This document shows, in pieces, positions 46,421 through 56,200 of a DNA stretch of 64,000 bases. Location: the NCBI GenBank assembly GCA_963854835.1, contig OY978525.1, positions 76,795,628-76,859,627 on the forward strand, written 5' to 3'. The DNA is from Megamerina dolium (lineage: Eukaryota > Arthropoda > Insecta > Diptera > Megamerinidae). Both the position numbers and the translations under genes were made by a program. The notes under the pieces were generated by a model. It made no database searches and had not been told where the DNA came from. It was given only the letters and a program-made list of their open reading frames with translations. The stretch's first letter is position 1. Every line of letters begins with the position of its first letter.

Positions 46421-49400
46421 GTGGGTTGCCCCATCATTCACATTTCACAACTACAGCGTGTGCCAAGCAGCTTGACTATTGATGGAAAATTGGACAATAT
46501 GGAATTCATGTTAACCCTGGACACTGGTGCATCACATTCTATAATCAAGAGCGATTTGGTAAAGAGGTTTGAGCCTTTAATGGGAATAAAATTGCGTACA
46601 GCAACGGGTGAGGATGCACAAATTCTGGGTAAGATAAAGAAACTAGTATCTATTGGAAATTGCACATGGGAACATGAATTCATTGTGGCCGACATCATCG
46701 ATGACGTAATAATTGGTGTTGATTTTATGATTGAGAACGGATTTACGTTAGATTTGAATCAACGGATACTACGTTATGCAAATGTCGAACTACCATTGAA
46801 CATCGGTTACAAGCGTAGTGGGAACATCAAACGAGTACTGGCATGTCAACGCCAAGAGGTTCCAGCAAAATCAGAAGCGGTGATATGGGCACAGATGAAT
46901 GTGGATGATGGGACAGGCAAGTTGTGGCTGGTGGAAGCAGATAAAGAAATAACGAATAAAAACATCATACTTGGTAGGACGTTAGTAGAACCTAAAGAAA
47001 ATGGAATAGTACCGGTGCGAATTTTAAATCCAACTAATACATCTACAGTTGTGAAGAAAGGAATGGTGATTGGTCATTGCCAGGAAGTTTCTGCCATAGT
47101 AGACTGCGAAAAGGGTTCGTCGATAAAAAGTGGAAGATCAGGAACTGTCAGAGTGGAAATAAAAGCACAGATGGAAGAATGGGCAGGCGTGCTTACCAAC
47201 CAGCAAAAAGAAAAGGCTTTACAACTATTGGAGAAGTACAGTTCAATCTTTTCTTCAAATGGAAAAACTGGAGGACGAACAACCATCGTGAAGCATCACA
47301 TTGACACCGGTGATTCTAGACCAATTCGTCAAACACCACGACGAGTTCCATTGGCCAAAAGAGACGAAGCCATTAAGCTGATTTCCGATATGCAGAAACA
47401 AGGTGTTATTGAACCATCAGCGAGTCCATGGAGTTCACCAGTTGTGCTGGTAAAGAAGAAGGATGGAAGTACTCGATTCTGTGTGGATTACAGAAAGCTA
47501 AATGATATTACGAAAAAAGACAGCTATCCACTGCCAAGAATCGATGACACTCTGGACACACTATCTGGTGCGAAGTGGTTCTCAACTCTTGATTTGCAAA
47601 GTGGCTACTGGCAAGTGGAACTTGGTAAGGAAGACAAAGAGAAAACAGCTTTCAGTATTGGCGATGGTCTATGGCAATTTACAGTTATGCCATTTGGCTT
47701 ATGCAATGCGCCAGCTACTTTTGAACGTTTGATGGAGCGTGTACTCAGAGGACTACACTGGAAAACGTGCTTGGTGTACCTCGATGACATTATTGTGATG
47801 GGAAAAGATTTTAACGACCACCTGGAAAAGTTGAAAGAAGTATTTGAGCGTATACAATCAGCAGGGCTTAAACTGAATATGAAAAAGTGTTCACTCTTCA
47901 GGCGAGAAGTTAAATATCTTGGTCATAAAGTAACAACAGAAGGGGTACATACCGACGAGGAGAAAGTAGCAGCAGTTCAAGAATGGCCTATTCCGTCGAA
48001 TCTTCACGAGCTAAGGAGCTTCCTAGGCTTATGCACCTACTATAGACGATTTGTTGTTCCTGGATTTGCAAACATCGCCAGCAGTCTGCATGAGTTGACA
48101 AGAAAGAACAAACCATTTGTGTGGGGCGAGGACCAACAGAAAGCATTCGAACAGCTGAAAGAAAAACTCTGTTCAGCACCAATATTAGCGTATCCAGTAC
48201 CTGGTCAAAAGTTTGTGTTGGACACAGATGCGAGTGGCTATGGAATAGGTGGTGTGCTCTCACAGATCATAGATGGGCAAGAAAAAGTAATAGCATACTA
48301 CAGTAAAATCCTGTCGAAGCCAGAAAGAAATTACTGTGTCACACGAAGAGAGTTGCTCGCAATACTGAAATGTGTAAAGTATTTCCATAAATACTTGTAC
48401 GGTCAGTCATTTCATCTACGAACTGACCACTCAGCGCTAAGGTGGTTATTGCAATTTAAAAACCCAGAAGGACAATTGGCGCGCTGGATTGAAAGGCTGC
48501 AGAGTTATGATTTTACCATCGAACATAGTAAAGGAGGACATCACGGCAACGCGGATGCTCTATCTCGTCGTCCTTGCAAAATGGAATGTAAACATTGTTC
48601 TCGAGTGGAAAGCAAGGAGCACATTGTCGACATACGACTTACGAATATATTGCCGGAGGAGACATGGACCACCGAACGAGTGCAAGAAGATCAGCGGAAC
48701 GACCCAGATCTCGTAAAGATTATGGAATACAAGGAGCAGGGCATACGTCCAGATTGGCAAGAAATGGCTAATGAGAGTCCAATAGCAAAGGCATACTGGG
48801 CGCAGTGGCAAAGCCTGCACTTACGAGACGGATGTTTATTCCGAACATGGGAAAGCGAAGATGGAAAAATCACTTATGATCTGCTAGTGGTACCCAAGGC
48901 AAGAATAAATGAAGTGATAGCTGAGTATCACAATGCCTCCAGTGGAGGGCATTTGGGAATCACCAAAACCGTCGAGAAAATAAAGAAACGATTTTATTGG
49001 GTTGGATGTCATGACCATGTCGCTGATTGGATTCGGAAGTGTAAACAATGTGCAATGGCCAAAGGTCCCACTAAGAAAAGTCGTGGTAAGATGCACCAAT
49101 ACACCGTGGGTGCTCCATTTGAGCGAATTGCTATGGACATAGCTGGGCCATTTCCAATAAGCAACGCAGGAAACAAGTATGTTCTGGTGGTTATAGATTA
49201 CTTCAGTAAATGGCCTGAAGTATACCCCATTCCAAATCAGGAAGCTAGTACAGTTGCGGATGTATTCGTCAACCAATGGGTTACTCGTTTTGGTGTACCG
49301 ATGGAGTTACACTCAGACCAAGGTCGAAATTTCGAATCAGTTGTATTCCAAGAGATATGCCGTATGCTGGGTATATACAAAACTCGTACAACACCTTTCC

Positions 49401-49969
49401 ATCCACAATCTGATGGCATGGTAGAACGATTTAACCGTACCTTGGAGGAATATTTGAGAAAAGTCGTAGATAAATACCAAAGAGACTGGGATGTACATAT
49501 ACCAATGTTCCTCATGGCATATAGATGCGCACAACATGATACGACGGCTACTACACCGGCAATGGCAATTTTTGGAAACGAGTTAAGACTGCCAGCTGAT
49601 TTAAAATTTGGAGTTGTAACACCAACGAGATCAACCGAAGGAAATTATACTAGCGAAAAGCGGGAACGGTTGGATGAAGTACATCAGTTCATCAGAGAGC
49701 GGTCGCAGATGATAAGCGATAAGATGAAGGCCAGGTATGACTTGAAAGCAAATTCAAAAGGGTTCTATGAAGGAGAGCTTGTAATGCTTCATAATCCACA
49801 ACGAAAGAAAGGCCTGTCTCCTAAACTACAGACTCATTGGGAAGGACCATATGAGATTATAGCAAAGATAAATGACGTAGTGTATCGCATTCAACGTGCC
49901 TGGAATAAAAGAGCAAAGTTTAAAGTAGTGCACTTGGAGCGACTTGCGCCATATCGAGGGGAAGTATAA
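46421..49969 (+). CDS. SAP-gypsy Pol (protease, RT, RNase H, integrase)
   Basis: About 1182 aa open; numbering is from a GTG at 46421, but the frame is open from about 46361, and the true start may depend on frameshifting. Protease DTG at 34-36; RT with FCVDYRKLN (353-361), FSTLDLQSGYWQ and YLDD at 453-456; RNase H with D603, E644, D669 and D712; integrase zinc H837, H844, C874, C877 and catalytic D906, D966, E1002; C-terminus ending HLERLAPY. All catalytic residues are present. It lies in the same frame as gag but is separated by three stops in 28 codons (TAA, TAG, TAA), consistent with a small deletion or altered gag-pol junction. Confidence 0.92.
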   Translation: MGCPIIHISQLQRVPSSLTIDGKLDNMEFMLTLDTGASHSIIKSDLVKRFEPLMGIKLRTATGEDAQILGKIKKLVSIGNCTWEHEFIVADIIDDVIIGVDFMIENGFTLDLNQRILRYANVELPLNIGYKRSGNIKRVLACQRQEVPAKSEAVIWAQMNVDDGTGKLWLVEADKEITNKNIILGRTLVEPKENGIVPVRILNPTNTSTVVKKGMVIGHCQEVSAIVDCEKGSSIKSGRSGTVRVEIKAQMEEWAGVLTNQQKEKALQLLEKYSSIFSSNGKTGGRTTIVKHHIDTGDSRPIRQTPRRVPLAKRDEAIKLISDMQKQGVIEPSASPWSSPVVLVKKKDGSTRFCVDYRKLNDITKKDSYPLPRIDDTLDTLSGAKWFSTLDLQSGYWQVELGKEDKEKTAFSIGDGLWQFTVMPFGLCNAPATFERLMERVLRGLHWKTCLVYLDDIIVMGKDFNDHLEKLKEVFERIQSAGLKLNMKKCSLFRREVKYLGHKVTTEGVHTDEEKVAAVQEWPIPSNLHELRSFLGLCTYYRRFVVPGFANIASSLHELTRKNKPFVWGEDQQKAFEQLKEKLCSAPILAYPVPGQKFVLDTDASGYGIGGVLSQIIDGQEKVIAYYSKILSKPERNYCVTRRELLAILKCVKYFHKYLYGQSFHLRTDHSALRWLLQFKNPEGQLARWIERLQSYDFTIEHSKGGHHGNADALSRRPCKMECKHCSRVESKEHIVDIRLTNILPEETWTTERVQEDQRNDPDLVKIMEYKEQGIRPDWQEMANESPIAKAYWAQWQSLHLRDGCLFRTWESEDGKITYDLLVVPKARINEVIAEYHNASSGGHLGITKTVEKIKKRFYWVGCHDHVADWIRKCKQCAMAKGPTKKSRGKMHQYTVGAPFERIAMDIAGPFPISNAGNKYVLVVIDYFSKWPEVYPIPNQEASTVADVFVNQWVTRFGVPMELHSDQGRNFESVVFQEICRMLGIYKTRTTPFHPQSDGMVERFNRTLEEYLRKVVDKYQRDWDVHIPMFLMAYRCAQHDTTATTPAMAIFGNELRLPADLKFGVVTPTRSTEGNYTSEKRERLDEVHQFIRERSQMISDKMKARYDLKANSKGFYEGELVMLHNPQRKKGLSPKLQTHWEGPYEIIAKINDVVYRIQRAWNKRAKFKVVHLERLAPYRGEV

Positions 49970-50007
49970 AAACTTGTTCGGGACGAACAAGGTTAAGAGG
50001 AGGGCAG

Positions 50008-50445
50008 TGTAAAGAGTATCGATAGTTGATTACTCATCACTATTGTGACTGACACTATTGGCAGCATCGAAACGAATGTCAACAAAAAGAAATAAGCGAT
50101 AACCAGAACAAGCCAACGAGAAAGGAAGAGAAGAATCTCGATAAAGGAAGATTCTGGGGTGTTGCCAACAGAGTATAAATAGAGCCAGTGTTGAGAATTG
50201 ACAATCAATCTACTTCCGAACGTGATTGCGAAAACATTGATACAGAGGCAAAAGTTGCAAGTACATTTAAGTGTTATAGTAAATAGTTGATTGTAAACAG
50301 TGTTGATTGTAAATAGAGGTTATTAAATAAATTGTTGCTGTATATAGTTGTATAAAATAAGTGTTGCAGTTATCATTAACAGAATCCAGTGATCGAACAA
50401 GGTAATTCAAATAGAATTAAACGTTCACAGAATAAAAACGTAACA
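50008..50445 (+). repeat. SAP-gypsy 3' LTR
   Basis: 438 bp, preceded by AAGAGGAGGGCAG and followed by the TTAT target repeat. Differs from the 5' LTR at two positions as read. Confidence 0.95.
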
Positions 50446-50634
50446 TTATTAATAATACTATTATAGTTTTAGTTAATTTTATAAAAATGATCATAATTGA
50501 GCTGATGCCACTGCTGCCATTGTGTCGATGTTTACGCTTCTAAATGCTCTGTAGCTTTCTTCACAAAATATGTTCGTCTTCTCATCTGCTTTGTTTCACA
50601 GTCCTTGGTATCGTGTGATTAAGAAGGGGAAGTG

Positions 50635-50639
<5 letters not shown>

Positions 50640-50682
<43 letters not shown>

Positions 50683-50697
50683 ATATATAATTATATA
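50640..50697. repeat. (TA)n microsatellite
   Basis: TA run with AT-rich degradation on the right, just upstream of the mariner element. Confidence 0.9.
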
Positions 50698-50713
50698 ATT
50701 ATGTAATTATGTA

Positions 50714-51954
50714 TTAAGACTCGAACCATATATCAGCAACCAAGCGCGCCATCTATGTGTGAGCACATGCTTTTTGAAGCTTCAACCTTCTTCTACTAGC
50801 TGTCATGGCATTTAGTTGACATTTAATGTTTATTGACATTCATTTTACAAAACACGTGTTTGTTTGATGTTGAAATTTTATCATTGAGCAAAGAGCGGTC
50901 ATTAAATTCCACGCAAAAATTTGGTAAAAGTGCATCAGAAACATTGATACAGCAAGCGTATGGCGATGCTTGCTTATCAAGATCAAATGTTTTTATATGG
51001 CATAAACGGTTTGTGGATGGCAGAGAGTCGCTGGAAGATGAAATAAAAGAAGGAAGGCCAATTTCATTGTGGACGCCGGAAGCGATTTTAATACAGAAGA
51101 CCGCAATGCTTCAGTGAAAATGATGGAATACCTTAAACATCCATAGAAAAACTATCCGACTCATTCTTCACTAGGATTTGGGCTAAACAAAGGTCTGCGC
51201 GAGATTTATTCCACACCCATTGACCGAGGACCAAAAATTAATGAGAGCCAGTCATTCTAAAGGCATGGTTGTAGCTGCAGAAAATGATCTAAACTTCCTG
51301 AAAACAATTGTTATGGGTGATGAAACATGGTGTTTCTAATACGATCCAGAAACCAAGCGTCAAAGTGCGGAATGGAAATCAAAAAACTCACCACAAGCCA
51401 AAAAAACACGAAAAGTTCCATCAAAAATCAAAACAATGCTCATCACATTCTTCTATAGCAAAGGAATTATCCACAAAGAATTTGTTCCAATTGATCAAAC
51501 AGTTACTTCCGCATGTTACCTCGAAGATTTGAAGAGTTTGATGTCCAGAATCCGTCGTGTTCGACCAGAATACCGCGATCCAAAAACTTGGTCTCTGTTG
51601 CACGATAATGCACCGAGTCACACGGCACTCATTGTTCGTCAATTTTTGGTTCGGAATCAGGTCTGTGTGTTGAGTCACCCGCCGTATTCACCTGATTTGA
51701 CACAGTGCGACTTCTTTTTGTTCCCAAAACTGAAATTGAAGTTGAAAGGTTGCTTTTTTGATGACATTCAGACCATACAAAGGGCTTCGACGAGGCCACT
51801 GGAGGCAATTCCGAAAAAGCTGAGCTGGAACACGCGTTTGAATCACTATTAAATCGATGTAACAAGTGTATTGAATCAGGAGGAGAATATTTCGAATATA
51901 CCGAAAAATTAGCAGATATCGTGTTTTAATTGTGTTTTCTAGAGGCAGTCTTAA
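50714..51954 (+). mobile_element. mariner-type DNA transposon (1241 bp)
   Basis: Short inverted ends TTAAGACT / AGTCTTAA flanked by TA on both sides (50712-50713, 51955-51956), the mariner target. The size is typical. The transposase inside is frameshifted, so the copy is inactive. Confidence 0.8.
50833..51840 (+). pseudogene. mariner transposase, DD34D type (frameshifted)
   Basis: N-terminal DNA-binding part (50833-51117) with the usual FGKSASETLIQQAYGDACLSRSNVFIWHKRF stretch; the catalytic core is split. First Asp in a VMGDETW segment (about 51310), second in LLHDNAPSHTA and third in [10 protein letters not shown] (both in the frame 51436-51852). The spacing between second and third is 34 residues, as in mariners. 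Stops and frame changes near 51120-51435 and a shifted C-terminus (after about 51780) inactivate it. Confidence 0.85.
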
Positions 51955-51969
51955 TACATCATTGTCGCA

Positions 51970-52387
<418 letters not shown>

Positions 52388-52388
52388 T

Positions 52389-52522
52389 TGTTACGTTTTT
52401 ATTTTGTGAACGTTTAATTTTAATCGAATCAATCTTGTTTGCTCACTGGATTCCGTCATTAATAATTGCAACTCTTATTTGGTACAACTATATAGTACAG
52501 CAACAATTTATCTAATCAAGAG
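52389..52522 (-). repeat. SAP-gypsy LTR fragment (outer end of the 3' LTR of the 59-61.5 kb copy)
   Basis: On the minus strand it ends AAAAACGTAACA, the family's LTR terminus, and covers about the last 135 bp of the LTR. The missing upstream part appears at 58880-59180 after two nested elements, in the order expected. Confidence 0.75.
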
Positions 52523-53045
52523 CGTAATTTAAGAGCCTTCGGATCTGATTTAAAAAAAAGCACATAAGATGTTGAGAAATGTGTGAAATCTTTATTTGAG
52601 TCGATAGAACGATCTATATAATTCTATGTTTAAAGATGATTTCATGTAAATGTAGACCGTAGCTGCGCCTCAAATGGCCCATTTTTGGCAAACTCTCTCC
52701 AACATATCGGCCCGTATCTCATGAATAAATTCTTCAATATTGGCTGCCAGTGAGTCAACCGTTGCGAGCTTGTCGCTAGAGACATGAGCCTTAACATAGC
52801 CCCACCAAAAATAGTCGAAAGGCGTTAAATTGGACGATCTAGGTGGCCAATTGACCGGCACGATGCACTTTCTTAGCATGAATTTTGATAATAAAATTCA
52901 ATAATCTGCAAGCGTTGTTCGTTTGTATGTCGATTCGTTGTTAAATTATAGACCAAACTAAACATGTTTGACAGTAACATGTTTAACGAAAACAGCCTAT
53001 CTGCCAAAAACAGTGTTGCCAAAAAGAAAGTTGCCCAATAATCAC
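52523..53045 (-). mobile_element. Tc1/mariner-superfamily fragment
   Basis: The minus frame 52879-52670 encodes a transposase C-terminus: VNWPPRSSNLTPFDYFWWGYVKAH (third catalytic Asp in PFDYF) followed by ETIEAL-like helices and a C-terminal LERVCQKWAI stretch. The N-terminal two thirds are missing. It sits inside an LTR of the SAP-gypsy family and is bordered on the right by BEL-2. Confidence 0.7.
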
Positions 53046-53223
53046 TGTAGAAATACTGAGCTTTTTCAGTATTCTTAGTACTATAGAAAAAAACTGTACA
53101 ACTTCGTTCGTTGATGCTTGTTAAACAACTGCATTTATTTAATGATTAATATACGAAGCTGACTCACAGCTTCGTTGTCAAAAACAACGAAGATAATCAA
53201 CAAGGCCAAGTGTTCGCTCAACA
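53046..53223 (-). repeat. BEL-2 3' LTR
   Basis: 178 bp. The gag-pol stop codon lies just inside the LTR, at 53218-53220, so the frame ends in U3. Confidence 0.95.
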
Positions 53224-56200
53224 TCCTGCCCCCGTTGAAAGTCTATGAGTTTCAATATAATCATCCTCTAATGGAAATGGGCAAAGCCTTTGAACCGCAC
53301 GTCTGCTTGTACCGCCACTAGTTTTAAGCACAGCTACACGTGCAACACCATCATTGCCTTTGATAAGATCGATGACTCGAGCTAGTTTCCACTTAAGAGG
53401 GGGCACGTTTTCATCTTTGATCAGGACTATTGCACCAATTGAAAGGTTAGGTTTACTGGCGCACCACTTAGCTCGTTGTTGCAAGGTTGTCAGATATTCT
53501 TTGCTCCATTTCTCCCAGAAAATCTGCTGCATTCGTGATACACGCTGCCATCTGTCGAGCCGATCCAGATTTATTACCCTAAGATCTGGTTCAATAAAAG
53601 ATGTAAGTGGAGCGCCGGTCAGAAAATGAGCAGGTGTTAGTACTTCTATATCGTCCGGATTTTCTGAAATTGGACATAAAGGTCGTGAATTGAGAACAGC
53701 TGATATTTGATAAATTAACGTGCGCAGCTCATCAAATGTTAAAACAGATAGGCCTACGGTGCGCTTAAAATGATACTTGGCAGACTTTACTGAAGCCTCC
53801 CATAGTCCACCAAAATGCGGAGAACGAGGTGGTATAAACTGCCAATCAATTCCATCGTTCAAACATTGACGAACAATTGCTTCAGTGTGTGCACTATTAT
53901 TGAACAAACGTCGCAACTCAGTCAACTCATTTTTTGCACCTACAAAATTTGTCGCGTTATCAGACCATATAGTTTTCGGCTTGCCACGCAATGATATAAA
54001 TCTTTTTAATGCTGCAAGGAACGCTGAGGTGGACAAATCAGCAACCAGATCCATGTGGACCGCCTTCGTTGAGAAGCAAACGAATAGAGAAACGTAGCAT
54101 TTTATTGGTGGTTTGTTACGAACTTCGGATTTATAAAAGAATGGCCCACAAAAGTCCACTCCAGTAACCAGAAATGCTCGATTAGCCTGTAACCTATCCA
54201 GCGGAAGATTACCCATGATATGCTCGTGCAGCTTAGGTTTCGCTCGAAAGCAAATGATGCATTTGTTGACAATACGATTCACTGTACGCTTGCCACCTAT
54301 AGGCCAATATTGTAACCGAATTGAAGCAAGCAAGGCCTGTGACCCAGCATGAAGCAGTTGGCGATGATATTGAGCGATAACGGCATCCGTGATGGGATGT
54401 TTCTTCGGCAATATTATAGGGTGTTTCGATTCGAAGTCTAATGTTGAATTTTCTAGCCTACCGCCAACCCTTATTACGCCTGCAGAGTCCAAGAAGGGGT
54501 TAAGATTGTAGATTTTGCTCGATGAATCAATCGGTTTGTTGTCTTGGAGTACCTTATAATCCGTTGCTAGATGCACTCTTTGGATCATTCGAAATAGTAA
54601 TTGAGTTCCAAGTTTAATGTCAATGCTGCTCAGGCCACCTATAGTAGTGGCGAAAGAAGCGCTCCGATGAATAAACTTGTATATGTAAGCGTATACTCTT
54701 TGCATTTTATCAAATGTGTTTGGGAATTTAGAAGCTGTTGAATAATCGATGGCAGCAAACGATGAAGTAAAAACGCGTTTGCGTTTTTCAGGAACATCGA
54801 TGACAGTTGGAGGTAATCGAGGCCAGCTGTCGATTGGCTCGCGTAAAAAATCTGGGCCGTATTTCCAAAGTGCAGAGTTCACAAGTTCTTGAGGAGTCGC
54901 TCCCCTAGATAGTATGTCTGCTGGATTCATTTCTGTGGGGACATAATGCCACTTCATTCCACTGGTCAAAGATTGAATACTACTAACACGATTAGCAACA
55001 AAGATGTTGAAATTTGATGGAGATTCCTTTAGCCACGAAAGTACAATTGTCGAATCCGACCAGCAATGAAATTCAGCTTCGAAAATGCCCAATCGTGCTA
55101 CCGAAGCAACAAGCTCTGCTAATAACGCCGCAGCAGACAACTCCAGCTTGGGAATGGTGAGCGTTTTAAGTGGGGAAACGCGCGACTTTGAACAAAGTAA
55201 AGCTGTTCTGCTTGAGCCATAGCATCCAATGTAAATACATGCCCCATAGGCACATAAACTCGCGTCGCAAAAGGCATGGACAGTAATCTTATCTCTCGAT
55301 TGCAAGACAACTCGAGGAAAGCTACATTTTCCAATAAACTCATAGCCCCTACATAACTCGTTCCATATAGTTAGAAGTGATTGAGGTAAGCTTTCGTCCC
55401 AGTGAAGTTTTTCTTTCCATAGGAGCTGCAAAAAGATTTTCGCCTTAGCAATTACTGGGCCTATTAACCCAAGTGGGTCATAAAATCGAGCAACCATCGA
55501 CAATACTGATCGTTTAGAAACCTTTGAATTAAAAGTTTGAGGCGAAAACGAGAAAAGGAATTCATCACTGTCTGGATTCCAGCATAAGCCCAAAGTCTTG
55601 GTGATATTGGTTCCGTCATTAAACTTTAGACACTTTTCCCTGTCGGCCTCAGAAATTTCAGATAACACGAAAGGACTGTTCGAACACCACTTTCTAATTT
55701 TAAAATTTCCTCTTGACAGTAGTTCGGTAGATTGTCGTTTGATTTCTAGAACTTCCTCTACAGAATCGCCCCCAGAAATCAAATCATCGACATAGAAGTC
55801 ACGTAAGACAATTTTCGATCCAATGGGAAACGATTCGCGCTCATCTGCAGCCAATTGCTGCATGACTCTGATCGCGAGAAAGGACGCTGGCTTTGTGCCG
55901 TACGTTACTGTGTCCAATTTAAATATTTGTATGTCATCATTTGGATTATCTCTCCAGAGAATACATTGCAGAAAACTATCAGGACCTGACATTCGAATGC
56001 AGCTATACATTTTCTCTATATCCCCTGTCAAAGCGATTTTACGCGAGCGAAAGCGAAGAAGAGTCTCGAATAATTTTGGCTGGATAGTGGGTCCTGTCAT
56101 CAAAATGTCATTCAACGACAATCCAGAAGATGCCCGAGCAGAACCATCAAAAACAACGCGCAGCTTGGTAGTAGTGCTATCTGCTTTTAAAACACAATGA

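Larger units (their letters stand above)
44565..50445 (+). mobile_element. Full-length SAP-gypsy LTR retrotransposon
   Basis: LTRs of 438 bp (44565-45002, 50008-50445) with two differences seen by eye; 4-bp target duplication TTAT (44561-44564, 50446-50449). Primer-binding site TGGTGTCAGAAGTGGG at 45005-45020 (looks complementary to a tRNA-Leu 3' end); polypurine tract at 49989-50007. Gag and pol are both open. Degraded relatives lie at 9.4-12.5 kb and 52.4-61.6 kb. Confidence 0.95.
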
